Of a stretch of DNA of 64,000 bases, positions 39,157 to 52,884 are shown piece by piece (position 1 is the stretch's first letter; each line of letters starts with the position of its first letter). Origin of the DNA: Liolophura sinensis (lineage: Eukaryota; Mollusca; Polyplacophora; Chitonida; Chitonidae); contig NC_088301.1 in the NCBI RefSeq assembly GCF_032854445.1, positions 56,184,512 through 56,248,511 on the forward strand, in the 5' to 3' direction. The translations under genes were made by a program, and so were the position numbers. The notes beneath the pieces are model-generated. The model did not search any database, had not been told where the DNA came from, and saw only the letters and a program-made list of their open reading frames with translations.

Positions 39157-42100
39157 CTACTCTTGCGCATTGATAGTTATAGTCTTTCCCTTTGAGTCAT
39201 CAAACCTATCCATGACATTGATACTGAGAATCATCCAGAGCCCATATGCCAGGATAATCAACAGAATTATAATGCTGAAGAGTGCCATCCAGATTGGGGC
39301 TGTGAAGAAACCAACACAGTCCCAAGGTAGCCCAAACCGACCATTCTTCACGTCAAATGGCTGCACCTGTAACATGGCAAGTTGGCATTAAGTTAAGCTG
39401 GAGTAATCTTTGTTCTCATTTCCCATTTACTGGACAACACCAGAGATAATCTTATCTGTTCATATAAGTTATGTAATGTTTTGAAAAGTGAAAGCGAATA
39501 ATGATCTTATCCAACTTGATGAGACAACTTCATTTCATTACACGTGCAAATTTCCGAGCATTTTAACGCCAGGAATAATGTAAATTGTTTCAAGAAATCA
39601 TTTATGTCACGTTTTGAATGGTGATTTTGCTCTGTACCCAAAAATACTTCAAAACCATAAGGTTTGGAAGTGGAAAAAATCTAGTCCCATCGCACCAGAA
39701 ACCACTACATCGAATCTGTTCAGTACCAGGAAAACCAACGACATAAAAGCCACGGCCAATCCAATGGGATCTTTCAGTGAATATCCCCGACTCATTCAAA
39801 TGACCTAAAATGTCTAAACCAACATTCAGATTCTTTGACTTACCTGCAGTTTTCTAAAAAGAAGCGTTACGTTACTCATTGAAGTGTTTAGCTGTCGTAT
39901 AGGATCAGGCACAGCACAGTGGTAGGACATTCCTCTTGGTGCCCAAATGTCCATGGCGTTGAACTCTAGCTCTGTTGAATCTCCAGAGTCATTCTGTGAT
40001 AGTTTCCCAGTGTATGATAGTACAGCATTGGCTATGTACCAGTCCATGTTTTGGGTCATTGGTTTAATGGTGAAGTTCAACCTAAATTTTAATAAAAACA
40101 AAAAGTAAATGATTTGAATTTTACATACATGTATATATTTTTTTATCTGCTTAAAAATTAAAGAGGTGCAATAAAAAAACATTACAGGCTGAACTAGTCA
40201 CTCAAATACATTGAGAGGACAAAAAAAGTTATCAAATACAGAATTATCTCTTAATGTAGTAATACACCTCAGTACACACTTGCCTGCAGAAATGCTTAGC
40301 CTATGAAAGCTTACCTCAAGGTTATATTTGAAATTGATACATTAGCTGGCTTGTCGAACATGAGAGTCCACCTAAAAGAATAAATCAAAACAGGGCAATT
40401 TGAACACAAACACTGGATTCAATTAACTCATAATGAAAAGATTTTATCAATGCAATGTTCTCAACCAAAAACCAAGTCAGCCAGCTTAAGGCAAGCTGCC
40501 CTGATCAAATTGTGATCTGCTTAAGGGCGAAGACATGAAAATTCACTTAAATTACCCCTGCTGTTCTGGGTGCATCTTGTTAAGCAGTGCTTATATCTGA
40601 TTATGCATAATAATTTACTAAGGCTATTTAAAATTAACAATATGTTTCTCAGACACTCACGTTTAAACAATAGGTCAGTACAAGATTTTAGAGTCCAAAA
40701 GGTGCGCTTACTCATTTCCAGTAGGATCTGAGGCATTTCCACATTGGAAGTTACGGTCAGTAATCTTAGCGAGATTTGCCATCTTTTTTGCCCCATTTTC
40801 ATAGTACACAATCTGTAGTCCCAAGGCATACAGGGCTCCACATTGTGTGTCATTAACCCAAAGTGACTCATTGTAGCCTGGGCCGGAAGGTTCTGGGGGT
40901 GGGGTTGGCTCCTGTAAGAGGTGGCGTCCCTTGTATGTCAGAGGGTCAGCAGTCTCCTACAGTAGCAAAGGAAATACATGACCACGGAAACAATATTCAA
41001 CAACAAACTTTTTCAGACACATCACTGTGAAAAATCTGATTAACAAGTATTAGTCATCAATCTCCCACTAATGAACCATGTCACTTTCCTTGCACAAGGG
41101 GTTTCTTCGAAATCAAACTTGACCTATTCCAGCAGAGTTCTATTTCCAGGCAATTTTAATTCAGAAACGTTTTATTAAACACAGAAAAACAGTCATGGCA
41201 AGGTTTTTATAAACTACATGTGCCACTTTTCCAAGTCTTGTCCTTGTGTTAGCTGTTGGACACAACATTCAAATTTTGTAATTAAACAGGATTTATGAAT
41301 GAACTTGTACTTGGTATTCAATGAACATGCGAGTGAAATATTTGTAGTGCTTTCAATTCTTTCAGTTTTACATGCTCTTGCATTAAAAAAAGGTATCTGG
41401 TATCCCACTATGTATTTTCACAGGCACAATCGCCAAAAAGTGCTTAATTCTCATTTCCATAAAATGGCAACAATAAAATCAAGGTGAACATGTTGTGAAG
41501 TACAAATACCAATTTTAACAGTATAAATTAAAATTGTAGAAACCTGGGTTTTGGTGACTAATAACAAAAGCTGACCTCAAGTGACTACTCAAACAAGGGC
41601 ATTCTTTTTTTGTTTTGTTACAAACTATCTACATCCATGACATAACTACTCTCTCACAGAGCTCAATCACAAAGAATGCCGATCACACACAAGGGACACA
41701 ACTGCTACATCTAACTAAACAACAGTCAGCATATTAATTCCAACCACTCATTAAAATGGATTGTGTAAAATTATATTTTATGTAGGTCCTTTACAGTTAC
41801 CTGAGATGGAGAATGAGCAGTGTAAATTGCAGTGTATTTCACTTCATGTCTGGCCAACCCAGACAGTACTTTGGCAATCAATTTATCTGAAACAGGTATT
41901 GAAACGACACATTTTGTATGCTTTAATACATCAAGTAAAATATGATTCTGTTATATAGTTGTCTGTAGACAGAATGCAGGATAGATTTCAGACTTAAAGC
42001 AATACAGGTCACAAATCATCAGCAGCAGTCAGATAAATGCAAACTACAGAACATTACTCACTTTTTGTTATAGCTACTTCAGTGGTAACACTTGTATGTC

Positions 42101-45100
42101 CTAAAGCAAGGTTAAATGATAAGGATCGAGGCAGTCAGAATTGCTTTCTTTAATTGTACAAAAATGTATTGTATTAAGGCTGCTGCTGTTAGTTTAGGAG
42201 GATAATATGGAAACAAAAGTTTTTTGCACTTTTCACTTTTGCCTTGTGTGTTGTCATTCAAGAACACCTGATGTCACCCATCACTGACCTATAGCCACAA
42301 ATGAGGTCATGCTGTCAAATACGCATGACGGCACTCCAGCATAACTGCCTTACTAGACATCATATCTCTCTGATTCATCGTCACATTAGGAATATTATCT
42401 TGTCAGACCAGCAAGTTTTACGGAAATTGCAGAGGATTTTGTTTTCGAAGATTCACTTATAGGAGTTTAATAGTGTTATTCATTGTACATTTTTTTTAGC
42501 TGTTATATTAGCTAAGTTCCATAAGGTTTCCATCACATGAGTTTAATATTTCTGCCTGGCTCTCTTGGGACTGAGGTAGCACTTCAAACATACAATCATT
42601 AACATACTGAGAGGGAGGAGAAACTTCATCTGGTGCCTATGTTGCTCTGAGGACTTGTGCACAGGTGTGTGGTTGCCTGTTTATACCTACCACTGTGAAC
42701 AATGGATTTTGCAGGGGCATCTGTCTGTGTTTTAGGGAGATGTACCACAATAAGGTTGGTTTTCTCTGGCACCAGTGACAGTGAATTCACATCATAGGGA
42801 GCCTCCAGTTCCTGGACTTTTCCACTATAGGTTTTCTGTAGGGTTTCCAAAGCTTTTGAAGGTGACTTAACCTGTGGGAGTTGCACTGAAAAGTGCTCAT
42901 CCATAAATTCCTGTAAGAGTAAAATACATTTAATATGGTACAAAACAAAGTTTCCTGTACATCTGAATTCAACCAATTTAGTATAAAGAGTTATCATTTT
43001 ACAGCACCTCCGTCCATCTTTTCATGAATACATGTGCCACCAAGGAGGAGACAAAATACAAGGGAATATAAGAACTAATCTTGGGTGTCAATGATTTTAT
43101 ACCGTACATGTGCATGTATATGCTGATTTTTGACAAAGAACATATTCAGTTAAAAGTTCTCATTAAACCAACTGACTCACTTTGACATTCTCGAAAGCAC
43201 CTCCATTACTGTCTGGATTGTAAACATCTGCATAGTGAGTAAAGTCGTCCAAACTTAGCTGAAATCAAGAGCAAAATGATTCTTATCACGCAGGTTTTTT
43301 AGTTTGAAGCAGAAACTGAAATAAAAAAATGTATTAAAACTGCAGCAGATTCTTACTTACCATACCCTGTTAAAAATACATACACTGAAGTAAATTCAAC
43401 AAGAGAGTTACAAGGAATGTCTTACCTTATCCTGCAAGAATACCACAAGAGCTGTAACATCTCCAGATGACAGTGGCCTCAGATATTTATTCTGGAAATC
43501 TGCTGTGCTCACAGCATGTCCAGCAAACACATCCGGGAGGTCAGACAATGGTCTGAAAGTAACAGCAGAGGAATACAATATGCAATCTGATATTGTTTTT
43601 ATGTGGAACAGCTGCAGAAGGACTCCTCTTCAGTGTTATGAGCCACAAATACATGTAAAAAGAGAAGTGTCTACACTATTAGGTGTATAAATTACACAAA
43701 AACAAATTTAACAGAACTCTCTTTCAACAACATAACCTGCCCAGATTCCCCTTCATCAACATAGCAAAAAAAACAGGTATTCTCATATATCAACATGTAT
43801 CCATGTTATCATGGCCATAAGGTCACCAAGCACTAGATTATAATCCTTCAACCTTTTCTCACGTTTACACGGTGTTTATTCAAGTATATGCCGAAGGCAT
43901 TATTTTATGTAGACTGATACAATTATACTCTTTGTTAAGTCCTGAAACTGGCCAATCCAACCAATGCAGTTTTGTCTCCAAAATCAAATTAAAAATGCCC
44001 ATAAATTACACTGAAAGTTGCCCTGTCATATGCAAAAAGGTTGATGAATTAGGGTAGTATGCTTACCACAAACTTTATAGTCTTAACCCATTAAAACTCT
44101 ATAATCCAATGTTACAATGTGAAAGTTTTATATTTAGGACACTTTTAAGTCAATATAAGAGTTATAAGTAAAATCTGCTTTATGATCACCCCACGGTCTA
44201 CTCTTTAAAAGTGTAAGAGGTTCACTAAATATAAGCATGCTTTGGTCACCAAATGACACCAGCCTTCATATCTACTGTAAACACAAGCCATGGGGAAAAA
44301 GTAGGACAGGTCATGGTAAGGTGCATCAGGCTTTATGTGCATGAAGTGTTTTAGGCCAAGAACCCTGAATCTTACCATCATAAGGTAACACTCCAACCGA
44401 GATAATAAAACTACACCAATGAATTTTGAATGCAGAGAGAGTGTTTGAGAGAAACCTGTTGGAATGTGTGCTGTGACAAGCATTTACCACTGCTCATACA
44501 AACACAAGATTGCAATGAATCTAACGATGAAAACCACTTCACTCTTTCCAATAAAAAATCTGCTTTGAGACTCTAACAATCCAAAAGAGTTCATGGTAAT
44601 ACCAAGACTACTGGCACTCATGCCATGTCCTTGATTGCTGATCATGGTTAACTGAAAGCTCTCTCCATTGGGCACTTTAAACTCTTGCAATGTTACTCCC
44701 CTGCTTAAATTAAATAAATCTAGGAATTCACCGTGAAACTTAAATGGTAGAAATCCTAACCTACTGGACATGGAAAGTAGTAACAAGCCTAGAAAACAAA
44801 CATACTATCATAAATTCACCACAGTACTGCCAAAAACTGAAGACTATCAGTAGGCAGTACCAACAGGACCGTTGTCAGGATATGTTGAAAACACATACAT
44901 GTAACATTATTATGCATTGCATTTATTGTTTCGCCTAGTATTAAATAAATCATGTTATAATGTTAGTAGCTTGCTGTCTCATGTGTTAAAATGTTAAACA
45001 AACTGTACGCTTACATTCATAAACCATAAATATTCTTTTCTAATTTAATCATTGATTCAATTTCATGTCATGGGAATTTTTGTAGATGTATACATTTTGT

Positions 45101-45260
45101 AACAGGTAATCTGTTAATTACCTTATCCATGTAATATAGGCCTTAATATTGTTCATACGATAAATTGTTACCTGTTTGGTGACCATATTAAAGCCGGTAC
45201 ATCGGTCCCAGAACTGATAGAAATCAGTGAAATAACAAGCAGTGCAGCCACTTTCTCCAT
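39157..45260 (-). CDS. ATP6AP1: ATP6AP1 (Ac45), V-ATPase accessory subunit S1 (9 exons, 434 aa)
   Basis: Exons in gene order: 45260-45172, 43552-43426, 43258-43181, 42910-42691, 41886-41801, 40911-40712, 40371-40315, 40081-39844, 39366-39157; GT-AG introns, phases close. Residues 1-19 form a signal peptide (MEKVAALLVISLISISSG). W-S-P-N-R near residue 26 matches W-S-S-D-R of vertebrate Ac45. The luminal part has many N-glycosylation sequons (NES, NDT, NAS, NVS, NIT, NFT, NDS, NTS, NVT). A membrane helix spans ~390-416 (IWMALFSIIILLIILAYGLW) and is followed by the conserved tail M-D-R-F-D-D-S-K-G. Ac45 sits in the Vo sector and helps assemble and target the proton pump to endosomes, lysosomes and secretory vesicles. 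Length is slightly under human (470). The exon 6 start is uncertain: homology suggests coding sequence begins at 40957, but that frame is broken (see findings). Confidence 0.94.
43884..44060 (-). repeat. Interspersed repeat family D, fullest copy
   Basis: The reverse complement runs from CTACCCTAATTCATCAACC through GGGCAACTTTCAGTG, GGAGACAAAACTGCATTGG and TTGGATTGGCCAGTTTCAGG to AAAATAATGCCTT. It lies in ATP6AP1 intron 1 and is the best template for a consensus. Confidence 0.82.
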
Positions 45261-45375
45261 CTTCGTTCGTCCTTCTGTCACAGCTTCACGTGATTTGCAG
45301 CGCCACCTGGGAGAAATACGAATCCAGAACGAGGCTACGGGAAGCGATCCCTTTTCGCCCGCACCGCCATAGAGA
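45261..45375. promoter_or_regulatory. Shared divergent promoter of ATP6AP1 (-) and RPS23 (+), 115 bp
   Basis: Only 115 bp separate the two start codons. Visible sites are TCACGTGA at 45286-45293 (E-box, CLEAR-like); CAGCGCCACCTGGGAG at 45298-45313, whose reverse complement fits the CTCF core AGGTGGCGC; and a pyrimidine run CCCTTTTCGCCC around 45349-45360 that would make a TOP-type mRNA start for RPS23 with a ~25-nt leader. The region is richer in CpG than its surroundings. The spacing and motifs are seen; their function is inferred. Confidence 0.72.
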
Positions 45376-48614
<3,239 letters not shown>

Positions 48615-48658
48615 ATCAAGCCCATTTTTCTGTGTCATGTAAGGAAGACTTTTTCCAA

Positions 48659-48664
48659 AATAAA
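48659..48664 (+). terminator. RPS23 poly(A) signal AATAAA
   Basis: AATAAA lies 45 bp after the RPS23 stop codon and is followed by a TG/T-rich stretch. A very short 3'UTR is typical of ribosomal-protein mRNAs. Confidence 0.82.
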
Positions 48665-49249
48665 TCTGTCATGAAGGAAAAGCCCTTGTTTGTTTTACAT
48701 GTTAGCTAATGAACAGTTGTAATGAGTCCATAATGATTATTCTGCTTGAACAAGGAGATAAAACTCCATGAACATTCAGTTGGAAGCTCTTAAACTGATC
48801 TGATGAAGTGAGAGTCCAGTCTGCTTGCACAAAGTACCTGTAAGGCAGTTCAGTAAATACTCATCCCATGTATGAGGATGTTTGACTTGTAGTCCTGCAG
48901 TGGCATTTCATTTCTGTCCGATATTATCAGGTAACATGAAAAAGTTTTAGTGGAATCTTCAAAGGGTGCAAATGCGTAACACAAGATTCACCAGATTGTC
49001 TCTTAGGGTAACTTATTACAATCATAGCTTACAATCTGTGTTATGCCCCTTGCGCCCTGTTTTGGCAGCAGCTTAAATCAGGGGGTCTTTTTTTTTTTGT
49101 CTTGTACACCATGAAGGTTGGTTTCCTCCACCCATAAACCTGACCTCTATCATACATAAAAAAATCCATAGTTCATGATCCCAGGAGTCTTAATTTGTGA
49201 TACATTTCCATAACCAGACTTGGGTGTAAGATTTTTGCATCCCCTTTAA

Positions 49250-49443
49250 TTGACTGGTCAAGACTTGTTTGTGGAGTTAACCACTGAGGTCGTGGGTTCA
49301 AATCCAGCTCGTGAAGATGTGGTGCATTCTGTACCTAGCCAATCATGTTTTTTCCTTGGGATCTTCCCACATAAACCTGACCTCTGTGTATTAAAGACAT
49401 ATTCTTAAGTGAAAGATGCTTAACTCCAGTCAAGTAAATAAAT
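49250..49443 (+). mobile_element. SINE family C
   Basis: A tRNA-like box B, GTGGGTTCAAATCCAGC, is followed by a body with CCCACATAAACCTGACCTC, then CATATTCTTAAGTGAAAGAT and an AAATAAATA tail. The tail resembles that of family A (TTCTTAAGTGAAA versus TAAGTGAAATATTCTTGAG), so the two may share a 3' domain. A partial copy lies at about 49100-49170. Confidence 0.72.
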
Positions 49444-49550
49444 ATGCCTGTGCCTACCTAGAGCTTATCATTGGTTTGATGTTTGGATAGATAGGTTGCA
49501 CAGCAGGCAGTGACTGACATCTCTAGTCTTCTTTTCACATTAACTTCACT

Positions 49551-49593
49551 GGCCCCAAAGCATAGTTGGTAGAGCGTCTGCTTCGGGAGCGGT
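49551..49593 (+). mobile_element. SINE family B head fragment
   Basis: GGCCCCAAAGCATAGTTGGT, then AGAGCGTCTGCTTCGGGAGCGGTA, matches the tRNA-like 5' end of the copy at 8042. The body is missing. Confidence 0.8.
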
Positions 49594-51549
49594 ATGTTTT
49601 TGGTGGGCACTAGCGCAAAAGCTGGACCCATGATGATGCAAAATGAGGCTTTGTGGTCGTTCTGCTACTGTCTCTGTCATTACCAAACGAGAAAAAAAGC
49701 ATTTATTGATACCATCCTGCTACTAAGAAACAAAGTTGTCACAGTTGCACATTCATGAGGCTGAGAATCCATGTGCACAGATTATTGTTGGTGGAATTCA
49801 CGTGGGGTGAAATTATGCTGGGCAAGATTTACAGGTTATCAGATAGACGTGTTGATTTTATTAAAAGAAAATTCAAAATTGAAAGAGTTGAGTACTGGAA
49901 GCAGGATTTGGCATTGAATAAACTGTTACCTGTAATTTTTTTACAACGACTGACACTAGGCAAAGACTTCCCATGAGTTTGGGACCAAAGTGTGATGATT
50001 CATGTCATCTTTATGACGAGATCCTCGAGGAAGAAAATAAGCAAAATACCTGTGTTCGTCAGAACAAACATTATCAAGGAGATGTGAAAACGTTGACTCC
50101 TCTAAATTATTTACTTCACTGACAAATGAAATATAGGATGTATGTGAACATTACAATGGTCTTCTTCATAGTGTGAAACACTGTTCCATTCTCTGCATTT
50201 TAATGTCCAAATAGCTCTTTTCAAGTTAAAGAATTATTTTTTTTAAGTCTTACACCAATTTTTGGAACTTTGAGCTGAAATATTGAGAAAGATTTGTTAT
50301 GAGGTTTTTGATATCACCAAGGAAAGACTAAAGAAAGTGTCTCAGGTATGACATTAATAAAATCTGGAAGAAAAAAAACAAGTAACATTTAACATACCAC
50401 TAATGTGTTCTACTAGAACGTGAATGTGGTGAAGACAAGATTTGATTGGTACACGAGTGATCTCCCATCATGATGAAAGAGGGCGCTGGTTGCTGTCTGC
50501 TGCCGCATGTCATTTCACCAACACCTGGCAAGACAGTGGAAGAGTTCTTGTTGCTGAAGAGTGAGACGTCATATGTCATTTATCGACATGATTTGTAGTT
50601 ATTCAACAGCTGTTGTGTCGATTTATAATTTCTTAAAATACTTTTTAATTGAATACTTTACCTATCCTTATTTCATTTGTGGATATATTTAATTAAGACT
50701 TATAGAGGTGCCACTTTTCGTTAGGCACAAACTGCTTAGAATGTAAGGCATAAAAAAATGCTCTTGCATTACAACGCTAACGCTACATTTATGTGTTGAT
50801 AGGCTGTGCTGTCAAAGCTGGCTTTCTTATCTTTATTGGAATCCACAGACAAGCGGAGTGTTGTACTCGCACCTACAAACTTAGCTCAGTTGGGCTGTGA
50901 TTGCGTAAACTGTTACAGCCCTGTCGTGTTCCTCAGTACTTTCCTTGCTGGCTTTAATATATTACTGCTGGGGACCAAATAATATTTTTACTTGCTGGGC
51001 ACCAAATAATTTGTATGTCAGTGGTCATAGTTGCCTAAGCCATCAATTCAAGGTAGGTGTTCTCATGTGTCATCACTAATAAATGCACACAAGCATGAAA
51101 CTGTAGTGGAAACCGGATAAATCAGTCCAACTGCCATGTTTGAAATGCATTATAACCTGTTTAAACAGTATATTACCAAGAGGGCTTTTGAGAAATACAG
51201 TAATGACTTTAGATCCACCAAAAACAATAGATCTACTGTTCTAGCCAATCTCCAGCTGCACCCCACCACTAGGTACAGCTCAGAGGGCCAGTCTTAGCTG
51301 GCCTGTATAACCTGGGAATTCGTATCAAAACAGTGTCATTTTTTAGATGGATTCTAGCTACACAGAAGCAAATTACTGCTGTATGTATTTAAACCTATAG
51401 TCGACAACGCTGACGTTCCGATTCTACACTGGCATCTGTGGCCAGACATCAGATTCCGAGTTTTTGGACGTTGAATTTGATCTTTGACCAGGCATTTCCA
51501 GTTGCACTGACAATACCGACTGAGAAGCTATAGCTTCATCCTGTGATAC

Positions 51550-51580
51550 ACCATGGAGGTACAGTATATACCTCCATGGT
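51550..51580. repeat. Perfect 12-bp palindromic stem with 7-nt loop
   Basis: ACCATGGAGGTA (51550-51561) and its exact reverse complement TACCTCCATGGT (51569-51580) surround CAGTATA. It could form a hairpin; no link to a gene is visible. Confidence 0.7.
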
Positions 51581-51858
51581 TACACTAAGCGAGCCGTATG
51601 TTTATCTTAAGTCTGATTGTTTATTTACTATTCTTTCTATTCGGTTCACAATAAATATCATTCTATTCCCAGAGGAATTCTAAATTCATACCCATGCATA
51701 TGCAATGACAAGCACTGGAACATGTTTTTGTCGTTGTTCCGAACAGCCTATGCATATAGAGTCCTTTAGTGATGTAGAATAGTTAATGTGCAGAGATTTG
51801 CTATCTATGAGTTTTCAGTATTGACCACTGTGTGCAAGTTTTTGTCAAACTTTCGAGT

Positions 51859-52182
51859 TTAGCTGTATTTGTCTCGTAGCTTTGAGCTGTAAAACGGCAA
51901 GAGCAGAGTTTGGTGGTTCCAAAATCCTACCGTCTTTTGCTGTAATGCAAGTCTTCCTGAGGGCCAAATTTTCTGCAAAATTGAAAAACTCCAGGGCTCT
52001 TCAACGGCCTGTTTTATAATGGTATGCAGAACACCAACCATTTCATGGAAGAATTTGATATGCTTGTTTTCATTCTTTAACACTGAACTAAATGGTGAAG
52101 CTCTGACAGCTTGTAAAGGTTGGACTTGTATGACGCATTTCGGCGGAGACAAGAACACAAAAATGCATGAAACCAGCCTCAT
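51859..52182 (-). CDS. Uncertain ORF, 107 aa, hydrophobic N terminus
   Basis: An open frame whose first ~19 residues (MRLVSCIFVFLSPPKCVIQ) could act as a signal peptide. I recognise no domain and no repeats. At this length and base composition it may well be chance. It is listed because it is the longest clean frame between RPS23 and RTCB. Confidence 0.15.
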   Translation of the reverse strand: MRLVSCIFVFLSPPKCVIQVQPLQAVRASPFSSVLKNENKHIKFFHEMVGVLHTIIKQAVEEPWSFSILQKIWPSGRLALQQKTVGFWNHQTLLLPFYSSKLRDKYS

Positions 52183-52456
52183 TATCTAGTGATTTTAAGT
52201 GCCGTATTACTCAGATTATTGTACCCGTTTTCAATATTTTTTGGCAATTTAACAGTACATACAATGGTAGCTAATTATGCATATAATTTTGCACCACTGT
52301 GGACTGTAATCGTTTAACATACAACAAAACGTGATCATGTTAAAGCATGATGATGTAGATACATGTTTGTATGTGGTTCTAGGTTAATACTTGGTATTTG
52401 TTTAGATTTTGTGATTGGGTAGCTGTGAATGAGGGAGATCTTTCCATAAAAGTGGG

Positions 52457-52606
52457 TACCCTAATTCCTTGAACTTGAAGTGCAATTTATGCAGATTTGT
52501 AATACGTTTGTGGAGATAAAACTGCATTGGTTGGATAGCCCAGATTCAGGGCTTCACAAAAAGTATAATTTTAACAGTCTACAAATAATAATGCCTTGAG
52601 AATGTG
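52457..52606 (+). repeat. Interspersed repeat family D
   Basis: TACCCTAATTCC, GAAGTGCAATTTATGCA, GGAGATAAAACTGCATTGG, TTGGATAGCCCAGATTCAGG and AATAATGCCTT match the other copies. It ends about 280 bp before the RTCB start codon. Confidence 0.8.
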
Positions 52607-52884
52607 TCTCAAGCTAAACACTTTGCACTTTGAGAAAAGATTGAAAAATTACTATATCCGTCTATTTCATCTTGTGAAATGTGGACATTTTACACAAAGA
52701 GGTGCTTTGGGCCGATACAAATGGGATGACTGAGGTTCAGCCAATTCACTTTTCTTTAGAGTCCTGGAAGATGAGAAGTTTAGCTGGAGTTGTTGATAAT
52801 TTGAATATAAAGGTCCCATCATCAGTTAATTTGCTCTAAGTGTAAGCTGCTTTTTTGTTTTAGACCCACAGATGTTGTTTCAAG

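Larger units (their letters stand above)
48665..52884. other. Intergenic region upstream of the RTCB coding start
   Basis: Contains SINE pieces (49100-49170, 49250-49443, 49551-49593), a CTCF-like core at 50478-50489, a short palindrome (51550-51580), a weak antisense ORF (51859-52182) and repeat D (52457-52606). The RTCB 5'UTR exon(s) and promoter must lie here or just upstream of the ATG. A stretch near 50460-50580 is a candidate, but I cannot place the transcription start. Confidence 0.5.

Noticed and set aside
44484-44786. 100-codon minus-strand frame inside ATP6AP1 intron 1
   Set aside because: It does not resemble Ac45, and exons 1 and 2 already join in phase without it.
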